Shown: one piece after another, positions 46,724 through 55,347 of the stretch
Numbering within the stretch: the stretch's first letter is position 1
How the letters are laid out: every line of letters begins with the position of its first letter
The notes under the pieces: model-generated
The model's database searches: none
Told to the model about the DNA's origin: nothing
Seen by the model: the letters and a program-made list of their open reading frames with translations, nothing else
Position numbers and translations under genes: made by a program
Origin: Anaeromicrobium sediminis
GTDB taxonomy: Bacteria; Bacillota; Clostridia; Peptostreptococcales; Thermotaleaceae
DNA length: 64,000 nt
Assembly: GCF_002270055.1 (NCBI RefSeq)
Contig: NZ_NIBG01000002.1
Location: 1-64,000 of the forward strand
Reading direction: 5' to 3'

Positions 46724-48151
46724 GTGGAATATGGATTTTTAACTATACTGCCCCCGATTATAGCCATTGCCTTGGCTATTCGATCGAAACAAGTATTTAT
46801 ATCCTTGTTTGCGGGGATTTATGTGGCAGAACTTATTTTGGCAGACTGGAACTTTATAACCGCATTAAATGAATCTTTATCAGGAATTGTAGTAATATTT
46901 CAGGAAGGATGGATAACAAAGACCATATTGTTTTCATTCTTAGTAGGAGGAATCATAACTTTAATACAGGCATCTGGTGGAGTGGCTGGATTTGTTGAGT
47001 TTTTGACAGAAAAGAGAAAGACTGTAAAAAACAGAAAAGGAGCTATGTTATTAGCTTATATTATTGGAATTGTAGTTTTTATAGAATCATCCATAACCAT
47101 ATTAACATCAGGAGTTGTGGCAAGACCACTTACTGACAAGTATAACGTTTCAAGGGAAAAGTTAGCATATATATGTGACTCCACATCAGCACCTGTATGC
47201 GGGCTAATTCCTTTAAATGGATGGGGTGCCACATTAATTGGAATTATAGGAGTTCAAGTATCATCAGGAGTAATTTCAGGAAATCCTACAAGCATATTAG
47301 CAAAGAGTATACCATATCAGTTTTATTCCATAATAGCAATATTATCAGTACTTTATTATATATTAACTGAGAAGGATTGGGGTCCTATGAAAAAAGCCGA
47401 AGAAAGGGCTAGGACTGGAGAAGTTTTAAGAAAGGGAGCTACACCATTAGTTTCTACTGACGCAACGGAAGTACCCGTGAAAGAAGGGGTAACTCCTAAC
47501 ATGTGGAATATGATATTACCATTAATAGTCTTAATCGGAATGATGCCTATTAGTTTGTATATTACTGGTGAAGGAAACATGATGGAAGGATCAGGATCCA
47601 CATCAGTATACTGGGCAGTAATTGCAGCAGTGGCATTTTGTGGAGTTTTATATATAGGAAAGAAAATCTTAACTTTAAATGAATACATGGATTATCTATA
47701 TAAAGGTATAGGTGGAATGGTACCTGTAGCATCTATCTTAATATTTGCCTTTGCTATAGGAAATTCTATTTCTGATTTAGGAACAGGACAATACTTGGCA
47801 AGCTTAGTGGCAGGAAAAGTAAGTGGAGCCTTTGGTCCAGCTATTATATTCATATTAGGTTGTATAATGGCCTTCTCAACGGGAACTAGTTGGGGAACCT
47901 TTGCCATATTAATGCCAATTGCATTACAAATGGCAGTGGCTATGGATGCAAACATTTATGCAAGTATAGGTGCCGTAGTATCAGGTGCCATAATGGGAGA
48001 TCATTGTTCACCTATTTCTGATACGACCATATTAGCTTCAATGGCATCTGCATCAGATCACATTGATCATGTTAAGACCCAAATACCTTATGCATTACTA
48101 AGTTCTGCCATAGCCTTTGTGTTGTATATTGTAGTTGGGTTTATAGGATAG
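46724..48151 (+). CDS. NhaC-type Na+/H+ antiporter
   Basis: 475 residues with about 11 hydrophobic segments. 'IMGDHCSPISDTTILASMA' is the classic NhaC motif, with an earlier half-repeat 'CDSTSAPVCGLIPLNGWG'. GTG start with AAGGAGGAG ten bases upstream. It exports Na+ (or a similar cation) in exchange for protons at the cytoplasmic membrane. The presence of two NhaC genes within 5 kb suits a life in saline or alkaline habitats, but many Clostridia have several. Confidence 0.85.
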   Translation: MEYGFLTILPPIIAIALAIRSKQVFISLFAGIYVAELILADWNFITALNESLSGIVVIFQEGWITKTILFSFLVGGIITLIQASGGVAGFVEFLTEKRKTVKNRKGAMLLAYIIGIVVFIESSITILTSGVVARPLTDKYNVSREKLAYICDSTSAPVCGLIPLNGWGATLIGIIGVQVSSGVISGNPTSILAKSIPYQFYSIIAILSVLYYILTEKDWGPMKKAEERARTGEVLRKGATPLVSTDATEVPVKEGVTPNMWNMILPLIVLIGMMPISLYITGEGNMMEGSGSTSVYWAVIAAVAFCGVLYIGKKILTLNEYMDYLYKGIGGMVPVASILIFAFAIGNSISDLGTGQYLASLVAGKVSGAFGPAIIFILGCIMAFSTGTSWGTFAILMPIALQMAVAMDANIYASIGAVVSGAIMGDHCSPISDTTILASMASASDHIDHVKTQIPYALLSSAIAFVLYIVVGFIG

Positions 48152-48208
48152 TTTGTTAGTTAGATTTTATTTGTGGAAATTTAAATTATATTTTATTAAT
48201 AATCTAAA

Positions 48209-48239
48209 AAGATGGAACCTAGGTTCCGTCTTTTTTTTT
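48209..48239 (+). terminator. Terminator after the second antiporter
   Basis: AAGATGGAACC-TA-GGTTCCGTCTT followed by nine T. Confidence 0.88.
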
Positions 48240-48298
48240 GTAGCTTTTTCCAAAAAATATTTTAACATGACCTGAGAGATGATAAAAGGACAATAATC

Positions 48299-48326
48299 AC
48301 TATTCTTATAAAAAAGTCATAGTATA
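48299..48326 (+). promoter_or_regulatory. Sigma-K-like sporulation promoter 1
   Basis: AC (48299-48300), 17 bases, CATAGTATA (48318-48326), matching the AC-N16/17-CATANNNTA pattern of the late mother-cell sigma factor. The same layout precedes the genes at 49257 and 50565. Confidence 0.65.
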
Positions 48327-48422
48327 TAGTGTGATAAGTTAAAATTAAATACAATCATTTGTGGATGTGATTAAAATTGTATATTGAAAATTTTATGAAC
48401 ATACTGAGGAGGCTAATAAATT

Positions 48423-48875
48423 ATGAATCAACAGCCTTATTGGACTAAAGTCGCCGTAAGTGATCGTTGTGTGTCTTCAAGATCATCACCGTGTGAAAAA
48501 GATAAAGGACATAAGGTACAACAATTAATAACAGATAAAATTTGTGGAAGGATTCGGCAAAAATGCAATTCCCGTCCCAAAATTATTTGGAAAGGAATTA
48601 GAGTAACAACATCAGGGACAATCAAAGTAACTAATACATCTGATTGCGAAATGAGATTAATAATAAAGAAGGGAACAAAATGTAAAACTTGTATAGAAAC
48701 TGTGCTGCCAAAGGATGAACTCACTTTGACAATAGGTTTTGTTCGTAGTATTGCAGTAAAGTGCTGTGGACCTGAAGAAGATCAGGTATGTTCAGGTTGC
48801 TTTACGTTAATTGTACATTACCCTTTTAACCCATGCGAAAAGGAGGATTGTTGTTGTTGTTGTGAATGGTGCTAA
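48423..48875 (+). CDS. Cys-rich Ena/DUF3992-like spore appendage candidate
   Basis: 150 residues, 18 Cys by eye. A basic Cys-containing N-terminal stretch precedes a core 'PKIIWKGIRVTTSGTIKV…CIETVLPKDELTLTIGFVRSIAVKC' and a beta-rich end 'GCFTLIVHYPF'. That core has the single-domain jellyroll pattern (W near the start, 'SxTxTxxxxxxI' edge, 'xFxIxxxY' last strand) of DUF3992 proteins, which build endospore appendages in Bacillus. A Cys-rich tail (CCCCCEWC) is unusual and could give disulfide cross-links or an anchoring role. AGGAGG precedes the ATG by nine bases. Sigma-K-like promoter upstream. Confidence 0.6.
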   Translation: MNQQPYWTKVAVSDRCVSSRSSPCEKDKGHKVQQLITDKICGRIRQKCNSRPKIIWKGIRVTTSGTIKVTNTSDCEMRLIIKKGTKCKTCIETVLPKDELTLTIGFVRSIAVKCCGPEEDQVCSGCFTLIVHYPFNPCEKEDCCCCCEWC

Positions 48876-48924
48876 GCTAATTCTTAAACAAAGAGAATAT
48901 TTAAAGACAAAATCATATTCATAG

Positions 48925-48965
48925 GATCCGTCTCGTATTTAATTGGGGCGGATTTATTTTTTTTA
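48925..48965 (+). terminator. Terminator after the first Cys-rich gene
   Basis: ATCCGTCTC…GGGGCGGAT stem followed by a T-rich run. Confidence 0.7.
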
Positions 48966-49052
48966 GAAAGAAGATCATGGAGGTATAAGGATGAGACCTT
49001 CATATAAGAGTTAGGATTTAGGACAAGATAATATTATTTTTACTACCATGTA

Positions 49053-49080
49053 ACCATTTAGTCCTATGGGACATATATTA
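49053..49080 (+). promoter_or_regulatory. Sigma-K-like sporulation promoter 2
   Basis: AC (49053-49054), 17 bases, CATATATTA (49072-49080). It would give a leader of about 170 bases before the gene at 49257; the leader contains a weak GAAGAAG/CTTCTTC hairpin. Confidence 0.65.
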
Positions 49081-49256
49081 CAGTAGAAGAAGGAACAACC
49101 TATCTACTTCTTCCAAAGAGAATATAAGAGAGGGACCATTTGATCACCACAAGACAATTATTGTTTTGTAAGTGATAACCTATTCTTATAAATAGAAGTA
49201 TACTAAAATTTATTAATAATTCATATTTCAAAATAATAAGTTAGGAGATGAGAATC

Positions 49257-49598
49257 TTGGGTATATGTTCACCTCGAGAAAGAGTAACCAATTTAATAAA
49301 AAAATGCTTTACGCCTGATTGTGGTGAGAATGAAATAATATGGATGGCAAACGGGTTAGTAAATCCATGTGCTACTATAGTATTTAATTTTACTAAAGCT
49401 TGTTCTGCAGGCGGAACAATTCAAATTACCTTGACTAGAAATAATGGAACTACCAGAGTAATTACGTTAAACCAAGGTGAGTCGCGAGCAATAACTATAG
49501 ATGGAATTGACGAGATTGAAGTTATGTGTAGTGGTAATGCTGATCAAGGTACCTGTGCAATTAACATGTGCATGATAATTCATTATGATCGTTGCTAA
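49257..49598 (+). CDS. Ena/DUF3992-like spore appendage candidate
   Basis: 113 residues from the TTG at 49257, nine bases after AGGAG; the in-frame ATG at 49248 directly abuts that ribosome site and is unlikely. N-terminal Cys residues (GICSPRER, KKCFTPDCGE) lead into 'IIWMANGLVNPCATIVFNF', then 'TIQITLTRNNGTTRVITL', 'SRAITIDGIDEIEV' and a final 'MCMIIHYDRC'. Short flexible Cys-bearing N-terminus plus one eight-stranded domain is the plan of Ena subunits, whose N-terminal Cys cross-link the fibre. Followed after 63 bases by the next paralogue, probably in the same transcript. Confidence 0.62.
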   Translation: MGICSPRERVTNLIKKCFTPDCGENEIIWMANGLVNPCATIVFNFTKACSAGGTIQITLTRNNGTTRVITLNQGESRAITIDGIDEIEVMCSGNADQGTCAINMCMIIHYDRC

Positions 49599-49661
49599 TA
49601 AAGTAGCGATTTTATCGGATAGTTAAGATATAAATAATTATTAAAGGAGATGAGTTTATTT

Positions 49662-50033
49662 ATGAATTCATACTGTGAACAAAGCTGTATATGTTGTAGT
49701 GACAAAGTGATAGATAAAGACTGCTTTGAACAATGCTATACATTTTCAAGTCTAGATAGTACTTTCAATAGTGCTCAAATACTATGGGAAGCGGATGGAG
49801 TCTCAAATCCTTCTGGAACATTAGCTTTAGAAGTCACTGCAATTAGTCCTGCCGCTGCTACTATAGCTCTATTTTTAAATGGTGAAATGACAGCAGTAGA
49901 TACATTAGATCTTGATGATTCAGTTGTTATAACTTCAAATGACCTTGATGAAATTTCAATTGCTGCAGGTCAGGATGATGTAGAAGTTACAGTAGACTTA
50001 TGTGTAGATGTTAGTTATCAATGTTGCTAGGCT
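49662..50033 (+). CDS. Ena/DUF3992-like spore appendage candidate
   Basis: 123 codons from the ATG at 49662, which lies 12 bases after AAGGAG; the ATG at 49650 is fused to the ribosome site. 'MNSYCEQSCICCSDKVIDKD' is a Cys-rich connector followed by 'ILWEADGVSNPSGTLALEV' and strands ending 'VTVDLCVDVSYQCC'. The 'CC…DKV.DKDCF' spacing recalls Ena1 proteins (CC…DKVC). It is closely similar to the gene at 50565. No own sigma-K promoter is seen, so it is likely co-transcribed with the gene at 49257. (The frame ends at about 50030-50033.). Confidence 0.62.
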
Positions 50034-50097
50034 TTAATCAGGTAAATAGGGGTAGTTAAGAGTAAAAGTATATATGTAGTAATTAAGAAAATACTAG

Positions 50098-50134
50098 GCA
50101 TATTGTGAGTTTTTAAATTCATAATATGCCTTTT
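50098..50134 (+). terminator. Terminator after the second Ena-like unit
   Basis: GGCATATT…AATATGCC followed by TTTTC. Confidence 0.7.
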
Positions 50135-50169
50135 CAATTATATTTTTATTTAGGTAGAATTATTTAATA

Positions 50170-50223
50170 AATGAAGATGTTACAGTAAATTTACGTGTAA
50201 CTGTTAGTTATAATGCTGCTAGG
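50170..50223 (+). pseudogene. 3' remnant of another Ena-like gene
   Basis: Reads 'NEDVTVNLRVTVSYNAAR' and then continues, matching the 'DVEVTVDLCVDVSYQCC' ending of the neighbouring genes, but the Cys codons have changed (TGT to CGT/GCT) and the stop is lost. Only about 18 codons remain. It marks a former fourth or fifth member of the array. Confidence 0.6.
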
Positions 50224-50409
50224 ATAATTTTCTAAGTAATATATCTTAAAAAATAAATTTTCATAAGAGATAATTCTGTAGGTGTGTGTACAAAGAATCA
50301 TCTCTTGTCTAAAGTAGTGAAAGTATACATATCTAAAAAGTCTCATGAACGTTAGGTTTTATTTAGATTCATCTTCACTTTATCTAAATTACAAAGTAGC
50401 TGAATAGTA

Positions 50410-50437
50410 ACCATATATGCCTATGGTGCATAGCCTA
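50410..50437 (+). promoter_or_regulatory. Sigma-K-like sporulation promoter 3
   Basis: AC (50410-50411), 17 bases, CATAGCCTA (50429-50437), the third identical arrangement in this cluster. The leader downstream (AGAATATAA(A/G)AGAGG…TGTTTTG(C/T)AAGTGA) is related to the one after promoter 2. Confidence 0.65.
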
Positions 50438-50564
50438 TAGTAACAGAAGAGACGGACAAGCTACTTCTTTTAAATAAAGAATATAAAAGAGGAATGAATC
50501 TGATAACTATAGAAAAATTAATGTTTTGCAAGTGAATATACTAATAAAGGAGATGAGTTTATTT

Positions 50565-50918
50565 ATGGGTTCATATTGTGAACAAAGTTGTATATGTTGT
50601 CGTGACAAAATAATGGATAAAGACTGCTTTGAACAATGCTATTCGTATACAGGTATAGGTCCTGATATCCCTCGAACGCTATGGGAAGCCGATGGAGTCG
50701 TAAGTACTTCTGGAACACTAGTGCTAGAAGTAACGGAACTTACTGATGGGAATTTAGATATACTTTTAAACGGTGTATCACAAGGGTTGACATTAGATCT
50801 TAATGATTCAATTGTTATTACATCAGATGTGCTTAATTCAATTGTAATTAGGCCAAGTGCAAGCAATGTAGATGTTACAGTAGATTTATGTTTAAATGTT
50901 AGTTACGAATGTTGCTAG
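50565..50918 (+). CDS. Ena/DUF3992-like spore appendage candidate
   Basis: 117 residues from the ATG at 50565, in the same ribosome-site context as the gene at 49662. 'MGSYCEQSCICCRDKIMDKD' is almost the same connector, and the domain has 'TLWEADGVVSTSGTLVLEV' and ends 'VTVDLCLNVSYECC'. A tandem duplicate of 49662 with a diverged middle, as expected of fibre subunits. Own sigma-K-like promoter and terminator. Confidence 0.62.
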   Translation: MGSYCEQSCICCRDKIMDKDCFEQCYSYTGIGPDIPRTLWEADGVVSTSGTLVLEVTELTDGNLDILLNGVSQGLTLDLNDSIVITSDVLNSIVIRPSASNVDVTVDLCLNVSYECC

Positions 50919-50985
50919 GTTTTTATCAGGTGATTAATGACAGTTAAGAATAAAAGTGTATATTTGAATAATTAAGAAAATACTA

Positions 50986-51019
50986 GGGATGCTAAAATTA
51001 AAAAAATTTTAGTATCCCT
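50986..51019 (+). terminator. Terminator after the last Ena-like gene
   Basis: GGGAT and CTAAAATT pair with AATTTTAG and ATCCC around an A-rich loop; the T-tract is weak (TGTTCATTT). Confidence 0.7.
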
Positions 51020-51214
51020 GTTCATTTATACTTTTATAATTTCATATAAGCACAATTATTTAATAAAAGAATTATATTCTTATTGTGAAAAGAGAGGAAA
51101 TTTGTACAATTATGTAGAATTACATAAGTTTAGAAGACATTTTAATTATAACTTAAACTTTCGAAAAGCAGACTATTACACCAATATAAAAGGAGGAGGC
51201 AGTTCTTTTATACT

Positions 51215-52348
51215 ATGGATAAAATAATATTTTTAATAATTATATGTTTTTCTTTTTTGATTTTTTTCTCCACAATAACTTGTAAAAAACTAAATACAAA
51301 TATTAAAGTTAGGGGAATTATGTTCTTTGTACCATTTCTTTTATGTATTATTCCATTTGTATTTAATGAAGATGTTTACCTTTCTGAAATGGTCTATATG
51401 GCTGAAGTTGTGTTAATGATTTCAATTAGTATATCATTGATTTGTAAATTTCGTAAAAATACATACAGGTGTGTACAAGTAATTATATTTATAGGAACAA
51501 TATTACTAGCAACTATATTATATAAAATTCAATTAATAGGATTTTTTAATATATCCAACATAATAAAAAACATTTTTATACTTATCTTAATTTCATTTAA
51601 TATTATCCTCGTAAAGAAAGATGAAAAAATTTTTTGGCAGGCTTTGGTAAATCTATTAATAAGTTATGTATTAATCATATTTAAAGATATAATAATTTTT
51701 TCATATATATCAACTTTATTTAAGTTCATGGCATATTTTTATTTTTATATGTATTTCTTTAAAAGAATCAATATTAAGGATAAAAATAAAGAAAAGATTT
51801 TATCTAATAAATCTAGTAAGTTAGAATTTGAAAAACAATTATTCCATATGAAACTTCATAATGAAAGGTTATTAAACAAGGCTCAGAAGGATGCGCTTAC
51901 ACAGGCCTATAATAAGACAACCATATTAGATATTATTGGAAAATCTATTAAATTGGAGAAAAGGTTTTCTGTTTTAATGTATGATATAGATAATTTTAAA
52001 AAAATAAATGATGTACATGGTCACATAACAGGAGATAAGGCCATTAAGAATCTAGCTTATATTAGTAAGAGAAGCATAAGGGATGTAGATTCTCTAGGTA
52101 GATATGGTGGAGATGAGTTTATAATAGTGCTACCAGACATTTCTCATAAGGGGGCTACGTATGTGGCGGAAAGAATAAGGCAGAATGTGAGTTGTGATAG
52201 TAATCCTAGGTTTACTATTTCCATAGGTATTTCTTCTTATCCTCATGATGGAAGAACTGTGGATGAACTTATTCAGGTAGCTGATAAGGGATTATATATG
52301 TCAAAGGAAAAGGGCAAAAATGCTGTATCCCATGGGGGAGCAATATGA
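51215..52348 (+). CDS. Membrane diguanylate cyclase (GGDEF)
   Basis: 377 residues. About six hydrophobic segments cover residues 4-185, then a short coiled linker ('KLEFEKQLFHMKLHNERLL') leads to a GGDEF domain from about residue 215: 'DALTQAYNKT', 'SVLMYDIDNFKKINDVHGH', 'GRYGGDEFIIVLP' (intact GGDEF active site) and 'GISSYPHDG'. It would make cyclic di-GMP in response to a membrane signal. No RxxD inhibitory site is seen five residues before GGDEF. AGGAGGAGG lies about 15 bases before the ATG, a long spacing. Confidence 0.9.
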   Translation: MDKIIFLIIICFSFLIFFSTITCKKLNTNIKVRGIMFFVPFLLCIIPFVFNEDVYLSEMVYMAEVVLMISISISLICKFRKNTYRCVQVIIFIGTILLATILYKIQLIGFFNISNIIKNIFILILISFNIILVKKDEKIFWQALVNLLISYVLIIFKDIIIFSYISTLFKFMAYFYFYMYFFKRINIKDKNKEKILSNKSSKLEFEKQLFHMKLHNERLLNKAQKDALTQAYNKTTILDIIGKSIKLEKRFSVLMYDIDNFKKINDVHGHITGDKAIKNLAYISKRSIRDVDSLGRYGGDEFIIVLPDISHKGATYVAERIRQNVSCDSNPRFTISIGISSYPHDGRTVDELIQVADKGLYMSKEKGKNAVSHGGAI

Positions 52349-52593
52349 AAATAAAGAAGGGTTTTATGGAATTTTCCATGGAACCTTTTTTCAAAGGGAG
52401 TCACTATCAGGCTATAGGTTAAGTATAAGATATTTAAAATAGAAGGTTCATAATTGTTTACATCATAGGATGTTCTGATGATCAACCTTTTCAAAAATTA
52501 TTGAACTTATTTTCTTTCAGTTTTTAAACTTACCTAAGTTTTTCAGTGGACTCACTTTTTATAGCATCTTTTTTTTCATTCCCATAAGTTAGT

Positions 52594-52632
52594 AAAAGTT
52601 GACTTCTGTCTTTAACAGGAGTCAACTTTTTT
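52594..52632 (+). terminator. Terminator in the gap before the TetR gene
   Basis: AAAAGTTGACT…AGTCAACTTTTTT with a 16-base loop. The remaining bases of 52349-52869 are AT-rich and hold no gene I can support. Confidence 0.75.
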
Positions 52633-52869
52633 AAGTTCTACTGATAATGATACCGATTTCTTTCAAATCTATTAGTTCAAGTAAGATTTTTTTACTACCT
52701 GATTTTGATATATTATATTAACAAATTTATAGTTTTTAATTATTTGCATTGGAAATAAAAATAGTATTTCATGTTAGCTAAGTCCCCCAATTTCAACGTT
52801 TCTTTAATAACTACAATAGATGGTATTATAAAAAATACAGCAAATACAGTAAGGCTGATGAATGTAGAA

Positions 52870-53508
52870 CTAAATGATTAAATCAACGAAATTAGGATGT
52901 TTGCTTGTGATGAATTCAAATTTCTCTACGATGCTTTCAGTACATCTTGCAATTTCATCTTTGTCTAAGTCAAAACCCGAAAGATGAATCTTTAATATAG
53001 TATTGGCTATTTGGTGTAAATCATAGCTGATACGTCCATTGTATTTTTGAGTAAGACATGTTTTTTCAGTAGCAATAGTGATGGATAACAGCAGATGTAA
53101 TGCTTCGTCAGTATAATTTCTTTTATAATAGTCAGCGATATTTTTAACCAATATTTCTGTAGTATAAAATATAGAATCTTCAAAAATACCTTCTTTTAAG
53201 GCATCCATAACAAACTTGACAATAGGATCGCTGTAAAGAGTATAGGTATGTAAACGCATCATGACTCCCATAAAAATGGCCGGATTTTTTTCGTCATTAA
53301 AATATTGTAATGTAAGATTTTTAATATTGTAGAATATGTCATCATACATCATTTTAGCGATATTGTATTTGTTTTGAAAATAGTAATTAAATAAGCCGGA
53401 ATTAACCTCTGCAGATTTTGCTATTTCCCGTACAGTTGTATTGTAATAGCCGTTTTTATAAAAATGTTCTTTAGCAGCATTGTATATTTTTAATTCAGTA
53501 TCGTTCAT
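52870..53508 (-). CDS. TetR-family transcriptional regulator
   Basis: 212 residues. The N-terminal helix-turn-helix 'TTVREIAKSAEVNSGLFNYYFQ' is typical TetR; the C-terminal 150 residues are the helical ligand-binding part, not assignable. It is transcribed away from the flavoprotein operon at 53905, and the shared 396-base gap contains two identical palindromes suited to a TetR dimer. It therefore probably represses that operon until a metabolite is bound. AGGAATG precedes the ATG. Confidence 0.85.
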   Translation of the reverse strand: MNDTELKIYNAAKEHFYKNGYYNTTVREIAKSAEVNSGLFNYYFQNKYNIAKMMYDDIFYNIKNLTLQYFNDEKNPAIFMGVMMRLHTYTLYSDPIVKFVMDALKEGIFEDSIFYTTEILVKNIADYYKRNYTDEALHLLLSITIATEKTCLTQKYNGRISYDLHQIANTILKIHLSGFDLDKDEIARCTESIVEKFEFITSKHPNFVDLII

Positions 53509-53689
53509 TTTAACTCACATTCCTTTATTAATAAATATTTTTAACAAATAAGCTAGGATGACATTTAGTATAACATATTTTTACAATGGCAGCTATAAAT
53601 TGATTTGATTGTTAAATATAAGATTATATAAGCTGTAATAACGATTATATGCATTTGATTTAATATTTTGAAAATTCTTGTCAAATAGG

Positions 53690-53741
53690 TTGACATGTAG
53701 TAAATGCGAATATATAATTATGGTAAATTACACATGTGTAA
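53690..53741 (+). promoter_or_regulatory. Promoter of the flavoprotein operon with TetR operator 1
   Basis: TTGACA (53690-53695), 17 bases, TATAAT (53713-53718) is a near-ideal promoter. The perfect 14-bp palindrome TTACACATGTGTAA (53728-53741) begins about 10 bases after the -10 box, over the start site, a position for direct repression. Confidence 0.75.
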
Positions 53742-53848
53742 AACGTGTGTTGCTGCTGGATAAGGTATATATTTTTTGCCTTAATTGTGATACTATTAAC
53801 AATCCATACTATTAAAATGATGTATTTTACAGTTATTTATGTCCTTGA

Positions 53849-53862
53849 TTACACATGTGTAA
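53849..53862 (+). promoter_or_regulatory. TetR operator 2
   Basis: A second identical TTACACATGTGTAA palindrome, centred 121 bases from the first (about 11.5 helical turns) and 43 bases before the flavoprotein start, within the leader. Two sites at this distance could allow looping or a roadblock. Confidence 0.7.
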
Positions 53863-53904
53863 ATTCTGGAGAGATATTTTGTGAAAATTATAAAGGAGGT
53901 TATA

Positions 53905-55317
53905 ATGAATACTTTTGATTTTGACGTAATTGTAATAGGATCAGGAAGTGGTGGAACAGCTTGTGCTTTGAGATGTGCTGACAATGGAAAAAAAGTTCTT
54001 TTAGTTGATAAACGAGGTAAGGATGGACCAGGAGGAACTTGTGTTAATAGGGGATGTATTCCTACAAAAGCTTTGCTTCGTAGTGTTCGTGCTTTAGAAG
54101 ACATTAAAAAAGCAAAAAAATTTGGAATTGAAGTTAAAGACTTTGATGTGAACTTTAAACGTGTTATGGCTAGTAAAAACAAAATCGTACAGCAATTAAA
54201 TTTTGGATTAAAGCAATTTGTAATTGGCGGAAGGGATAACATTGAACTTCGTGTAGGTACAAAAGCTGAAATCTTAGATGGTCATAGAGTTAAATTGACA
54301 GGTAAAGATGGTGTTCAGGAAGTAACTGCTAAAGATGGTATTGTTATTTCAACAGGATCAGAGCCAAGTATGATTCCAGCTTTTAATATTGATAGAAAGA
54401 ATGTTTTTACTTCTGATGAAGCATTAACCCTTAAGGAAGTGCCAAAAGATATGGTTGTAATTGGTGCAGGGGCTATAGGAATTGAAATGTCTACAATCTA
54501 TAATGCTATGGGTTGTAAGGTAACTATTATTGAAGCGGCTAAAGATGTTTCACCACTTTTACAAGATGCTAGTATGAGTAAACTAGTGGCAGAACATCTA
54601 GAAAAAGAAGGAATTACAGTTTTGACAGATGTTAAGATTGAAAAAGTTGAGATTGTTGAAGACAAAAAAGTAAAAAGTTATTTAAACAATGGTGAAATAT
54701 TAGAGACAGAAAATGTCTTAGTAGGTATAGGTCGTACAAGTAATATTTATGATTTAGGTCTTGAAAACGTTGCCGAAGTTAAGATTGAAAGAGGTAAAAT
54801 TGTTATCAATGAACATATGCAGACGGGTGTCAAAAGTATCTATGCAGTTGGAGATATTGTAGCAGGTCCACAGCTTTCTCATAAAGCACAGAATGAAGGC
54901 GTTATTGCGGCAGAAAATATTTGTGGTAACAAAGTAACCCTTGATTATAGTGTACTACCATGGATTATATTTGGAGTTCCTGAAATAGCTAAAGTAGGAT
55001 TATCTGAAGATGAAGCAAGAGAACGAGGCATTCATGTACTTACAGGATATATTCAAATGAGTGCTAATGAAAAAGCAGCCACTATGCAAGAGACAGTTGG
55101 TGCTATGAAAATGACTATTGATAAAGATTCTAGAAAGATTATTGGTGCAATTTTATACTGTACAGAAGCTAGCTCCCTTATTGGAGAACTTGCTATGTGC
55201 ATTAAGAAGGGCACCACTGTTGAGGAGATGGCAACAACCATTCATGCCCATCCAACATTAACAGAAGCTGTTATGGAGTGTGCTAAGAAAGCCCTTGGCA
55301 CAGCATTTCATAAATAA
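53905..55317 (+). CDS. Dihydrolipoamide-dehydrogenase-like flavoprotein
   Basis: 470 residues from the ATG at 53905, with AAAGGAGG six bases upstream; a GTG at 53881 would include the ribosome site. FAD loop 'VIGSGSGGTACALR', redox disulfide 'GGTCVNRGCIPTKALL', NAD loop 'VVIGAGAIGIEMS', second FAD motif 'IYAVGDI' and the catalytic 'HAHPTLTEAV' His are all present. No E2 or lipoyl carrier lies nearby. It heads an operon of dehydratase and Fe-S-related genes, so it may pass NADH electrons to one of the small proteins or to the activator instead of serving a 2-oxoacid dehydrogenase complex. Confidence 0.85.
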   Translation: MNTFDFDVIVIGSGSGGTACALRCADNGKKVLLVDKRGKDGPGGTCVNRGCIPTKALLRSVRALEDIKKAKKFGIEVKDFDVNFKRVMASKNKIVQQLNFGLKQFVIGGRDNIELRVGTKAEILDGHRVKLTGKDGVQEVTAKDGIVISTGSEPSMIPAFNIDRKNVFTSDEALTLKEVPKDMVVIGAGAIGIEMSTIYNAMGCKVTIIEAAKDVSPLLQDASMSKLVAEHLEKEGITVLTDVKIEKVEIVEDKKVKSYLNNGEILETENVLVGIGRTSNIYDLGLENVAEVKIERGKIVINEHMQTGVKSIYAVGDIVAGPQLSHKAQNEGVIAAENICGNKVTLDYSVLPWIIFGVPEIAKVGLSEDEARERGIHVLTGYIQMSANEKAATMQETVGAMKMTIDKDSRKIIGAILYCTEASSLIGELAMCIKKGTTVEEMATTIHAHPTLTEAVMECAKKALGTAFHK

Positions 55318-55347
55318 AAGAAACACATAAAAAATGGAGGAAAGAAA

